A stretch of 64,000 nt of DNA from Xestospongia muta (lineage: Eukaryota; Porifera; Demospongiae; Haplosclerida; Petrosiidae): NCBI GenBank assembly GCA_963693285.1, contig OY848918.1, forward strand, positions 1,619,501 to 1,683,500, written 5' to 3'. Below, piece by piece: positions 25,084-36,909 of this stretch (the first letter of the stretch is position 1; every line of letters begins with the position of its first letter). The position numbers and the translations under genes were made by a program. A model generated the notes under the pieces. That model was not told the origin of the DNA. It saw only the letters and a program-made list of their open reading frames with translations, and ran no database searches.

Positions 25084-27211
25084 TTATATTATAATATTTT
25101 CATAGTCAGCAGTACATGTCCTACTAGGTTGTACTGTTATATATGATGGATTACTCTCTAACTCCACTCTTCTACTTCTCATCTCTAATCTGTGTACTAT
25201 GTAATAATCATAATATGAACTATATAAAGTTATAATATGAACATAGTTACCTTCATCATATGCAGGATTATGTGTGATAGTTTGTTCATCAACTATAGAA
25301 GAAACCTTTTAAAATAAATAATTTCTCACTCTCTCACCTCCAACTTCATGTAGTTGATGTTTCTTCTTCAAATATACAATACTACTGACAACTAGACATA
25401 TCACTATTATGACAATTGTAATCATTAACAGTGTAACCATAGCAACTATTATACCAGATATCAAATAGATATTTCCTGGACATATATATAAATAAAATTT
25501 TCAATGTGACCAAACATGTATATTATTTAACTTACCATTAGGTTCACCAGAATTCATTATACCACTACTAGTACTAGTAATGTCATTGATCAGTGAGACT
25601 GTCTCATCACTTGATGTTATACCTGGTAAAGTATTATATGATAGAGTATATGATAATTTATTGGTAGTATGAATAGTCTCAGTAGGGGATGGTAGTATTA
25701 AGATATATTCCAGTACTTGAGGGTACACAACAGATGGGTTAGTTATAATAGTACCATCTACTATATCATGAGTTGTCACAGTATAGTTACCACTAACTGG
25801 TAGAGTTATATACTGGTATACTGTACTCTCCTCTATAGTGGATTTAGTCATATTAATAAACTTCACAGTTTCTTTAGATGACTCTCTAAATATCACATGA
25901 CATCCATCAGCATTAGATCTCTCAGCAAACCTACACTCTACGACAACTGATCCATTATCAGAGTGGTACTGTAGAATAAGTACTTGGACATAAAAAGTTG
26001 CTATATTATTGATAAAAATGTATTAATTTCAATTAAAAACTCACTAAAGAAGGATTCATTCTTTGTTTTAGACATATTAAAATAATCCAGTATATCAGCA
26101 ATGAAGATATAGTTTATTTGAGGACTTATATTTGACACAGTATAATTAACAGTTAATGATTTATCTTCTAAAGAATGAATATATTTTTTATTGTGTTCAG
26201 TTTTTGTTCTATTCAATGTGTCCTCTCTTGTAATACCCAGTAATGTAATGTTACAAAGTCTAGGATAACCTGTAACCTTTAATACCACATAACACATCAT
26301 ATAATGGTAATATTATTAACTTACAATAACAAGAAATTCTGCATTAACAAAATTATTATATTCATTAAAGATAACATCATGATCAGGTGAAATCATAACA
26401 TAGTACTCTGTAATTTAGTTAAATTCAAAATGAGAATGAAATTATTAACATACCTCCATTGTACTGTCTTTGTATAGTAACATTACTTGAACTATATTCT
26501 CCACTATCACCTATAACAGTAGCAGTGTAAGTATCACAGAATGTGAGGTTATATAACTCATAAGATATATCATTAGTGATATCATTATATAGTAACTGGC
26601 CATGTTGGTTCTCTATATAAATGTGATATGATATAATAGAGTTTTCAGAGGAAAATAATGGAGGAGACCAGATCAGCCAGCTTAAACAACTGATAAGACT
26701 AAAATTGAGTTGAAGGATTTCTACTTGTGAAATACCTGCACATTAAATAAAGTGATAATGAGATATTATTTTCTAACCTTTAACTGTGAAAGTAGCTCCT
26801 TTAGCCACAAAATCAAACTTTTGACCAAAGACAATACATCCAACACTTATCCCATCATTAATAGGTAGTGCTCTTATAGTTAGTACTGATGACCACACAT
26901 CAACTGATATATTGTTAGTAGTTACTGATATCTCTCTGTCTTGATTACTGGAATCAGTGAGTGAATTACCCTGTACTGTCCATGATAGCTCAGTTCCTAT
27001 ACCCTCACATGTAAAATTAGCCAGTGTGTTAAGTGAACTTGTAACTGATGAAGGAGCTACTGTGATCACAGCTATAAATGAACATATGAGTATACATTGA
27101 CATAATACATATATTGTATTAGTAAAACTTAACTTACATACCAGCTTTATTTACAGAACAAGGTAAGACAATAGCTGTAATGAGAATGTTTCTTAATATG
27201 ATTTCAGCCAT
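25084..27211 (-). CDS. A6: Ig/FN3 receptor, hybrid of long-type ectodomain and short tail, intact (572 aa)
   Basis: Exons are 27142-27211 (signal peptide), 26778-27071 (Ig), 26454-26735 (FN3-1), 26325-26407, 26045-26276 (FN3-2), 25536-26000 (X and stem, unsplit as in A5 and A9), 25338-25475 (membrane), 25251-25292 and 25084-25196 (tail). The 1719 bases are open. The membrane exon is a hybrid. Its first half (GNIYLISGIIVAMVTLLMIT) is the A5/A9 long-tail type; its second half (IVIIVICLVVSSIVYLKKKH) is the A2/A3/A7 short-tail type. The acceptor has moved 6 bases, using the AG in tatgtccag, and keeps the frame. The tail carries NPAYDEV, NPSYITV and YENI. The Ig exon differs from A5 at one base that I can find. 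Confidence 0.85.
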
Positions 27212-27660
27212 TATCAACTCTACACTCCACAGTACAACTACGTTGACACTGTATATATATAAACAACAACAGTATACATTCACACACAATATAAATATAA
27301 ATAACTACTGAAATTTTAATTTCACAATGAACTTGTAAGTAATTCAATAACAAGAGAGTCAACTACTGGTCTTTGTATATCAGTTCCATAATATTATGAC
27401 CAATATGTAGTCAATAACTACTAATAATAGCATATTGAACACACCCACTGGAGTACTTTAGATGAAATATAGTACAAGTTATCATAATTTATATCACATT
27501 GAGAATGATCAAAGTAGACATCATTTGAAGATATGTCTTGATATGGTAGTGGTCAATCTGGTAATACAAGTAATACTAACAGGTTTAATTTATTGTTGCC
27601 AACACAGATAGGACTGGAGGTAGTCTTAACTGGATAGTCAAGTAATTAATATAGATAATA
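27212..27660. other. Upstream flank of A6
   Basis: A near copy of the A5 upstream flank (23191-23640), missing a short AT-rich part. No exon seen. Confidence 0.45.
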
Positions 27661-27670
27661 ATATAGGATG

Positions 27671-28680
27671 TTACTCTTCTTGTAGGTGGAGTTTTAGGAT
27701 AATGTAACAAGAAGACATCTTGTAAATGAAGTCCCACTCATGACTATCTCTTCTCTCTGATGACACATGAGTAGTATTAGGATTGGTTATGAGACTGATG
27801 TCAGATCTAATTCTAAACACAATAGGAATATCATATACTAAGTATATATAACTTGTTATCATAGACAGTACTTACTCAAGAGATGGTAGGTCATTACTTG
27901 AAGAGAAGAGCTAACCTCATTGTTCTCTTGTCTTGTTACCATAGTGATAGATGAAGGAGGTGGGACAAATAATGGAGATGGTATAGATGGTGTTATATCA
28001 CTGTTTATACTAGATGGAGATATTTCATGTTGTAACTGATTTTGTAGTTGAATATCACCTTCTTCATATCTATAATACATATATCAACATGTAATGATCA
28101 GTTATAACTTACTCATTAGTAGATTTACTTTGAAATGAATCAGTTCTCATTAAAGTACCTAAATATATGATGTCATTGTCACATGACCTACCACTGAGTT
28201 CCCAATTCTTTCTCCTCCTCTTTTTAAAATTATACTACCAATAATAATAGTATTATTAACAGTATAAGAGAGAGACAGAGAGTATATTAGTGTGTTATTA
28301 TTTACAAGTATTATTAATATTTATATACCAGTATCTCTGTATACAGTGTGTACTGATATATTTGATATTAACAATAATGAACAGAAAGACTTATCTGGTA
28401 TAACTGTAATAATATAAACAGTACAAGGAATATACAATAATGTTTTCTCTAGTGTTACTATAGTTACAACAACTATAATCACATAGAGACATATTACAAT
28501 GAACACAACTGATAATTTAACTACATCAAGTCAATTCACATTTATTGTTCAATTTCATGTATTATATTATGTTACATGTAATGAGATATTTACCAGTATT
28601 GTTTTCTCTAGTGTTACTATGGTTACAATAACAATGGTCATAATGAGATAACAGTGATAGTACATAATGAACACAACTGA
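27671..28680 (-). pseudogene. B3: broken family B copy, close relative of B2
   Basis: It has the same order as B2: last tail exon 27671-27814, Pro/Ser-rich tail exon 27870-28072, remnant membrane exon near 28220-28275, an inverted (plus-strand) ectodomain piece at 28355-28440, and two hydrophobic first-exon repeats at about 28445-28505 and 28600-28660. The tail exon carries a frame shift near its 3' end, where B1 and B2 have SAPQSN. It duplicated together with the A6/A5 block. Confidence 0.65.
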
Positions 28681-29056
28681 TAATTAAACACACACAGTAT
28701 ATATCTAGTTCTATGAGATTGTTTTGATTTGAGTGGTAGACAATATTTACTAACTATATATTATGTTGTTATTATTATCACTAGTACATCATATGATAGT
28801 TGTAATAAGTACATCAAGTTACATCATCTATCATCACAAACCATATTATTATCCAGTAACCAATATACTCTATCATATATAATACACTATAATGATATTA
28901 CCTGTTGTTAACTTGAAAAACTGTTACTATGACAACAATATCAATGCTACTGATCATGATCTCTATAGTCACTAACTAAATATGATTGAAGATAAACTTA
29001 GAGCTTAGCTGATCACTAATTAAACAATAAAATTATAATTATTAATAATGTGATAA
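28681..29056. other. Intergenic region between B3 and A7
   Basis: Shared downstream flank sequence, as for A6. No supported exon. Confidence 0.4.
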
Positions 29057-31203
29057 TTATATTATAATATTTTCATAGTCAGCAGTACATGTCCTACTAG
29101 GTTGTACTGTTATATATGATGGATTACTCTCTAACTCCACTCTTCTACTTCTCATCTCTAATCTGTGTACTATGTAATAATCATAATATGAACTATATAA
29201 AGTTATAATATGAACATAGTTACCTTCATCATATGCAGGATTATGTGTGATAGTTTGTTCATCAACTATAGAAGAAACCTTTTAAAATAAATAATTTCTC
29301 ACTCTCTCACCTCCAACTTCATGTAGTTGATGTTTCTTTTTCAAATATACAATACTACTGACAATTAGACATATCACTATTATGACAATTACTACTACCA
29401 TACTAACTATACTAGTGGTAATGAGGAGAATAGTCTTGTTAGTAGCTGTATAGGTAACGTAAAATTACATTAAAATATTTAAAGCATACTTACATGATAC
29501 CCTTGAATTTAAAGAAGATTTATAAAGTTCTACAGATGTAATTATGCTCCTATAATCACTACCTATCATCTCAATTGATGTAGTACCTAATACAATATTA
29601 TAGAACAATATACAACAGTGCAATATAATACTTACTGGTAATAATAACAGTCTCACTAGGAGATGGTAGTAGTAAGATATACTCCAGTACTTGAGGGTAC
29701 ACAACAGATGGGTTAGTTATAATAGTACCATCTACTATATCATGAGTTGTCACAGTATAGTTACCACTAACTGGTAGAGTTAGATACTGGTATACTGTAC
29801 TCTCCTCTATACTGGATTTAGTTATATTAATAGACTTCACAGTTCCTTTAGAAGACTCTCTAAATTTCACATGACATCCATCAGCAATAGATCTCTCAGC
29901 AAACCTACACTCTACAACAACTGATCCATTATCAGAGTAGTACTGTAGAGTGAGTCCTTGAACATGGTATGTTGCTTTGAGAAGAAAAATCCATATATTA
30001 AAATTATTTATAACCCTTTAATTAACTTACAGAATATATTATAATCTTGATTTTTAATTTTGTAAAGACTACTTGTAATGTATACAGTAAAATTGAATAT
30101 CATAAGAGGACTTAGGTCAATTATAGAATAGTAAATGACCATCTCTTGGTTAGTGTCAGTAACATTGATAGTGAGAAAATTATAAACAATTTTCTCCTTA
30201 ATATTTACTAACAGTACACAATTACAAAGTTTAGGATGACCTTTGATCTATAAGTAATACACACAATGTAATATAAACAGTTTATTCACTTACCATTATA
30301 CTAAATATCACATTAAAATTGTTGTCCCTTTCATCAAATATTACAGTATGATTCCATATATCAATAGTATAATCTACATGAAATTGAACTAATGACCTTT
30401 AGTAATTCTACTGACCTCCAGTATATTCCTCTTGAGCAGTAACATTACTAGAACTATATTCTCCACTATGTGCTATAACAGTAGCAGTGTAAATATCACA
30501 GACTGTGAGGTTATATAACTCATAAAATGTATTATTAGTGGTATCATTATATAGCAACTGGCCATGTTGGTTCTCTATATAAATGTGATATGATAATGGA
30601 TAGTTCTCAAATGGATGGGACCATGTTGACCAGCTTGACAAAGTGGTAAGACTAAAAGTAAGATGGACGTTCTTTACCGGTGTGATACCTGTGATTGAAT
30701 GAAGAGATGACATTGATTACAAATACAGAAACTAACCTTGAACAGTTAAAGTAGCTCCTTTTGATACAAAGTCAAAATTTTGACCAAACACAGCACATCC
30801 AATACCTATCCCATTATTAATAGGTAGTGTTCTTATAGTTAGTACTGATGACCACACATCAACTGATATATTGTTAGTAGTTACTGATATCTCTCTATCT
30901 TGATTACTGGGATCAGTGAGTGGATTATTCTGTACTGTCCAAAACAAATCACTACCTGTACCCTCACAGGTAAAGTTAACCAGTGTGTAAAGTGAAGAGG
31001 TGATTGATAAAGGAGCTATTGTGATTATTGCTGTAATATAAAATTTGCGTAAGAAAAGTGAACATAAAATTTAATAATGAGCTTTGTTAAGTATCAGAAC
31101 ATACAATATTATTATTCAATCATTTACCAACAGCATCTGTATCTCTAAAAGTGAGAACAAGACTTCCTATTACGAGCATTAGTTGCCAGTCTTTGTTAGT
31201 CAT
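29057..31203 (-). CDS. A7: Ig/FN3 receptor, short tail, intact (553 aa)
   Basis: Exons are 31128-31203 (signal peptide MTNKDWQLMLVIGSLVLT), 30737-31030 (Ig), 30416-30688 (FN3-1), 30294-30373, 30031-30247 (FN3-2), 29636-29974 (X), 29494-29586 (stem), 29311-29445 (membrane), 29224-29265 and 29057-29169 (tail). The 1662 bases are open to TAA. The signal peptide groups with A3 and A11. FN3-2 is of the IKGHPKLC type shared with A11, unlike the VTGYPRLC type of A5, A6 and A9. The Ig F-strand reads GIGIGC, lacking the usual Tyr two before the Cys. The tail has NPAYDEV, NPSYITV and YENI. A11 is a decayed sister copy. Confidence 0.85.
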
Positions 31204-31500
31204 TTCTTGAGGTTAATAAACTGCCCACTCGTTGTTATTATTATACATAAAATTAACATTATACACAATTGATGAAATAGTGAATTACTGACACTTTTTT
31301 TATAACAGAATTCATATAGAACAAGAATAATCACACTTACTAGCTATTATATTGTAATGTACACATTGAGATGACTAGTAATCACAACATGTAAATGTGG
31401 AAACAAGATCTAGAAATACAATAGGTAAACAAAATGTAAGAGGAATTATACTATGTTATATTACACTTACAAAATATTATATTGTAAAGTACTGTTGTAT
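31204..31500. other. A7 upstream flank, AT-rich repeat debris
   Basis: Sequence at 31330-31480 resembles the repeat unit at 33270-33690 (cacttac...tattatattgtaa...acattcagatga). No exon seen. Confidence 0.4.
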
Positions 31501-31509
31501 ATTAAATTT

Positions 31510-31680
31510 TACCCTTTGCCTTAGAGGAACATAAAACACCTTGATTATAGAAATCACTCATGAACAAGCATTATATAACATTAGGGCTGCCTAACAATGA
31601 TACATGTTAAATTGTACACAATAAAAAACTGATGGTCTCTATTATGTTAGATTCAAATTGATTTCTTTGGTACACTCCTT
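31510..31680 (+). repeat. Left copy of an LTR-like direct repeat
   Basis: A segment with aacattagggctgcc, atacatgttaaattgtacac and ttgatttctttggtac matches 33110-33270 in the same orientation, flanking Gypsy pol debris. It could be a decayed LTR or a simple duplication. Confidence 0.45.
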
Positions 31681-31689
31681 CCTCTTAAA

Positions 31690-33100
31690 TGTAGGCATTC
31701 CCTGAGAGAGAACATCTGTGATCACATTATTAGTTGCTGGACAATGTTCTTCATCATAAGTGTATTGTTTGAGGGAGATAAATTACCTGGTGGGTCAAGG
31801 ATGGTGATTATTCAATGTGTCCAGCCAGAATAGTGGTTTGTAATCAGTCACCAGTTTAAACTTCTGTCTGGAATTACATTGCCCAGATAATTTGTAAGGT
31901 ATGGCTTCTCAATTACTGCATACATTGTAACATTAGTCTGCAGTTTCCTGCTTGCATAAGCAACTGGATGAAGAGTGCTATTAGGATCCTCCTGACTAAG
32001 GACATCTCTAAGTCCAGAGTCTAATACTTTTTTGTCCACTTTAGGTACTTGTAAGTAGATTTGTCCAGACACATGTAATTACTGCAGGGTGGAATAACCA
32101 TTTTCACATTGGAATTCCACACAAATTCATCATAATATTCCTTCTTTAAGAGATCTGTAAGGGGAGCAGCAATGGTTGCATAGTTTAGGAAAAGCGAAGA
32201 AAAACTAATTGAAGAATTGCTCACAAAGGACCCGAAGCATAGTGAAAGAGAACATTAGCACAGCAAAGCTCTAAGAATTGATTGTACAAATGCAGGCGAC
32301 TCAAACTGCGATGCAGAGAGACTCTCAGCAGTGGCTTATAGCAGAGAGGGAGAGACAAGATGTAACCAAAAATACTTGGATGACTTTTTACCACACCTTT
32401 TCTCATATAGGGAGGTACCACAAGAAAGTACTGAGTTCTCGCCATTTGAGCTCCTTTACGGTAGGAGAGTACACAGTCCACTTTGTGTACTTAAAGAGGA
32501 ATGGTCAAGAACTCCCATATCAACTATGCTTTACAAAACATCATCACACAGATGACATCCTCACTACATTTCAGCAGAGAGAAGTAGATAGAAAAATGGA
32601 ATAGTACACACAGTACACCTGTTACAGCCAAAGCATGCAGGACATGATAGACATTGTATTGAAGGACTGCACAGAATGCTGTCACACTTATCTTCATGAT
32701 CTTGTCGTATTTAGTCAAAATATGGGATGATCATCTTGATCAACTCAAATCTGTCTTCACTACTTTAAAAAAAGCTGGACTCACTCTCAATTTATGTAAA
32801 TGTTGATTTGGACGAAGAAAAGTCAACTATCTAGGTTATCTCAATGGAGATGAACAACTGTTACCAGATTTCAAAAAGATGAAGGCCATAAAGAACGGCA
32901 AAAACCTTCCACTAAGAACTATGTACAAGCCTCCCTGAGACTGATAAGATACTAAGTTAATCCTGAGGACTTCTTCATTCTGATAGTACAAATATCTTTC
33001 TCCCCATAGTTTCTCTCTCTCTGGGACTCCATCTGTAGGCTATGAGTCCTACTAGAAATCAGACAGAAATCCTACCACTGCTACCAAAAATGTCACAAAT
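31690..33100. mobile_element. Ty3/Gypsy-type pol remnants in two orientations
   Basis: The minus strand at 31848-32224 shows an RT-end/RNase H-start pattern (TIAAPLTDLLKKE, then LHPVAYASRKL) with frame shifts. The plus strand at 32395-32520 shows the integrase-end pattern (SPFELLYGR). Plus strand 32590-32850 shows a degraded RT palm (DLVVFSQ followed by a stop-ridden DHL...VNYLGY). At least two insertions or an inversion are needed to explain opposite strands. No frame is intact. Confidence 0.7.
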
Positions 33101-33109
33101 TTGTATATT

Positions 33110-33270
33110 ACATTTTTCTATCATAGTAACATAAACACTTTGATTTTCTAGAAATACTACAAACAAACATTGTATAATGCCAGGGCTACAAAAACAATAC
33201 ATGTTAAATGTTAAATTGTACACAGTAATTGTTGTAGTGTCAGAATCAAATTAATTTCTTGGTACAAGTA
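33110..33270 (+). repeat. Right copy of the LTR-like direct repeat
   Basis: Matches 31510-31680 in the same orientation (atacatgttaaat...ttgtacac...aatttcttggtac), at the other side of the pol debris. Confidence 0.45.
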
Positions 33271-33690
33271 CACATTCAGATGAAACATAATCACAGCAAT
33301 ATAAATGTGGAACAAACAAATACAGTATATAAAATGACAACATTGAATCAATACATTTAGAAATTATACTACAATATATCACACTTACTGACTATTATAT
33401 TGTAAGGGACACATTCAGATGACAAATAATAAGAGCAATGTAAATGTAGAAACAGAAAAAAACAGAGTAAACAAAATGACAACATTGAATTGATTACACT
33501 TAGAAATTTTACTACATTATATCACATCTACAGACTATTATATTGTAAGGGAGACATTCAGATGGCAAATAATAAGAGCAATGTAAATGTGAAAAAAGAA
33601 AAACAATGGAGTAAACAAAATGACAAGTTTGAATTCGATATACTTAGAAATTATATTATATTATATCACACTTAGTCACAATAACATATT
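33270..33690. repeat. Tandem repeat, about 140-base unit, three copies
   Basis: The marker acattcagatg recurs at about 33271, 33412 and 33553, each followed by an ataat...agcaatgtaaatgt stretch and ending in tatattgtaaggg. The units differ by scattered substitutions. Related sequence lies at 31330-31480. Confidence 0.75.
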
Positions 33691-33795
33691 AACCTACCTG
33701 TTGTTACCAGTTTGTGGATCATGTCCTTCTCCATCTAGATCTGTAATGTATTAATGTAATGTCATCACTGTTATATCATATACCTTTATTGAGTG

Positions 33796-35938
33796 TCATT
33801 GATTGCCTTGTTTTCTCTTTCTACCACAAAATTCACAAATAACAACTATTAATATTGCAACTAATACTCTAATTATCACAACAAATACAACACCACCAAA
33901 TATCCAATTGAAATATTGTGAAACTAAAGTATAAACAATCGAAATAACTTGTACATTTAACATATAAATACCATTAGATATTCCACTAGTAGGTTCTCCA
34001 GATGTCATTATGTTGATAGTACTAGTACTGATCAGAAAGACCATTTCATCATTAGATGTAATACCTACTAAAATATAGAACAGTACAGCAATGTAATATT
34101 ATATTATACTTACTGTTAATAATAATAACAGTCTCGGTAGGAGATGGTAATAACATATAGTCCAGTACTTGAAGGTACAAAACAGATGGGTTAGTTATGA
34201 TAGTACCATCTACTATATCATGAGCTGTCACAGTATAGTTACCACTAACTGGTAGAGTTATATACTGGTATACTGTACTCTCCTCAATACTGGATTTAGT
34301 TATATTAATAGACTTCACAGTTCCTTTAGAAGACTCTCTAAATATCACATGACATCCATCAGCAGTAGGTCTCTCAGCAAACCTACACTCTACAACAACT
34401 GATCCATTATCAGAGTAGTACTGTAGAGTGAGTCCTTGAACATGGTAGGTTGCTATGGTAACAATGAAAATATTTTAGTATCAAACAAAATAGCTACTTA
34501 CTAAAAGATGATTAATTCTTTGCTTTGATGTGATAAAAAGTATCCATTATATCAACAATAAAGAGACAATTCAGTTGAGGGCAAATATTTGTTATGGTAT
34601 AGTTAATAGTCACTGACCCTTTATCTTCTGAAGAATATACAATATCAGTAAGAGCATGTTTTCTTTCTGTTCTCTAGTAATACCCAGTAAAGTACTGTTA
34701 CAGAGTTTTGGAAAATCTTCAATTCAACCTAAAGGTACAATAATAAATATATATATATATATATATATATTGTTGTAAAAGCTGACTGGTTGATTTAACC
34801 ACTACTGTGTTCCTTGAACAAAAGTTGCAATATCTATTTTAATTCAGGTCCAAGTGGGGAGAGGCTACCATTCAATGATGGCAACTACTTGAGCCCAGCT
34901 TCACTCAAGTAAATAAGGTATATGGTTATACCAGTTAATTGTATTAAATTATTTGATAAAATAATAAACACCATACTTTTTTGATTTCTAATATGCAATG
35001 GAACAGGACTATGGAATCATTTCATAGAGAGGAGGGAGCTAGGATTCCTCCCCCCGCCCTTCCAAAAAAAATATGTTAGTTATGACTTAATGTTTGGGTG
35101 CAGTTTCAACTATTTATCATAAATTAATTAATGAGAGCTTCTAATACTAATCTTTAGCTCACTAGGCAGGTGCTACTAAAACCACGTGCACACTCAGTTC
35201 ATTGAAGTGTTACTTGATTGGTCAAGCATTTCATGTAACGAGAAGTGTCAATTAGTTAATAACTTGTTAATTTTAAATACAGTGTCATATGAGGTTACAT
35301 GTGTAAGTCTACTGGCCCAATTCTCCCCTCCCCTCTCCCAGAAAAAATTCTCTATAAACCACTGCATACATCATAGATCCTCATAAGTCAGTTATTAAAT
35401 ACATGAACTGTTCATAGTGATTAGTAATATTGTTAGTACTTTACAATGCTATTGTAGGAATACAAATGTACATGAATTTAGTTAAAACAGCTAATTTATT
35501 CTAACAGAGTACTACTGTACTTACAGTAACATTGAAATGAATGGAAATGCTTTTCTGCTTATTAAAGATGACACTGTGCTCAGGTTGGATAATGGCAAAA
35601 GTTTCTACGAAATTGTAGATAAATGTAATCATTATTAATTGTTAAGTATATACTTTAAACAGTAGTACTATTAGAACTATATCCTCCACTACGAGCTATA
35701 ACAGTAGCAGTATAAATATTACAGACTGTGAGGTTATATAACTCATAAGATGTATCATTAGTGATATCATTATATAGTAACTGGCCATGTTGGTTCTCTA
35801 TATAAATGTGATATGATAATGGATACTTCTCAAATGGATGAGACCTAGTCAACCAAGAAGAACTGGTAAGCCTGAAATTGAAGTAAATTTTTTTCTATTG
35901 GTATCGGTGCAATACCTATCATGAAATAGAGATAATAA
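33796..35938 (-). pseudogene. A8: family A pseudogene, no Ig exon, shifted FN3 exons, tail lost
   Basis: Domain X 34114-34452 and stem 33972-34064 are intact and splice in phase. The membrane exon follows an acceptor near 33924 and reads a hydrophobic run and CGRKRK, then stops at 33796-33798. The tail is lost to a frame change compared with A5/A9; sequence resembling the next tail exon remains at 33700-33750. FN3-2 (34500-34740) is shifted and shortened. FN3-1 (35655-35935) has a frame shift near its start that brings a stop before the LTxSHP motif. An insert of about 0.8 kb with an AT run separates FN3-2 from the linker exon. No Ig or signal exon is found up to 36900. Confidence 0.8.
34745..34770. 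repeat. (AT)n microsatellite
   Basis: Simple AT run at the edge of the insert inside A8. Confidence 0.9.
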
Positions 35939-36909
35939 ACAGAGGAAATAATAATTTTGCACTTATAAACAGAACTGTGTTGTTTGCCCAAATGATCATA
36001 CAATTCAATGATAATAGAGAGACAAAGAAAACAAGCTATTGCAAAGCCATAACACTATTATTGAAACAGATCACTGCTATCAAAGTACACTTTGGAAATC
36101 GAACTTTCTACACAATCTTGTATAGTTTATTCAACTACCCAAGTGCTATTTGATCATTAAAATAGTATTGATGTAAGCTGAAACCTTTAATGGAAAGTTG
36201 CATGTACCAGACACTGTATATCACTGTAAACATTAATTGGTTGATTTAGCCATATATGGTTATATACATTGCATGTACTGAATGTTTAAAAGGAGGTCTA
36301 TTGATAGTGACAATCTTTGAATTGATGTCTCCTCATATGAATACCTCACGGAATTTGTAAACAGTGATGCACTATAGCTAATACACAGCATCAATAGTTA
36401 TAATTTAGTTATAGTTTAGTCAATGGAAATATTTTATCATTAGCTATATATATTTTAGTTATACTAAAACTAACTAAGAAATATGTGGGCCTTAAACAAG
36501 ACCAGGTAGGGATTTTTAGAGTGTGGTTTACATACTCTATGTAATCTATGGTTTATTATATTGAATAGATGTACTATTAACTTGTTAACATCAACAATAA
36601 ATAGAATCAAAAGTGAATTCTCAGGGAACATCTTAATGATCAATAATTAAACATATAGAGGAGTGAACATGTCATCTTGCCACTGACATATAGTGTTAGG
36701 AAGTCAGAATATATATTCTTGATTTGAGTTGTTAACACAGCTATAAAGCACTCAATATTTCAACATTGATAATATTCTACCTATTCATATACTGAAATGA
36801 AGCAGCAATAGTCAATAACATAATCAAAAAAACAATAAAAAACATAAAACATTTACAATAGATATTATTGTTTTGATTAAGTTTACTCTTTGTGCTGACA
36901 CTGTCTTTA
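35939..36909. other. Intergenic region between A8 and A9
   Basis: No supported gene. 36290-36890 resembles 17880-18490, the 3' flank of A5. Confidence 0.45.

Noticed and set aside
33270..33690. CRISPR-like repeat array
   Set aside because: The units are about 140 bases, contiguous and diverged; no repeat-spacer pattern, and the context is eukaryotic.
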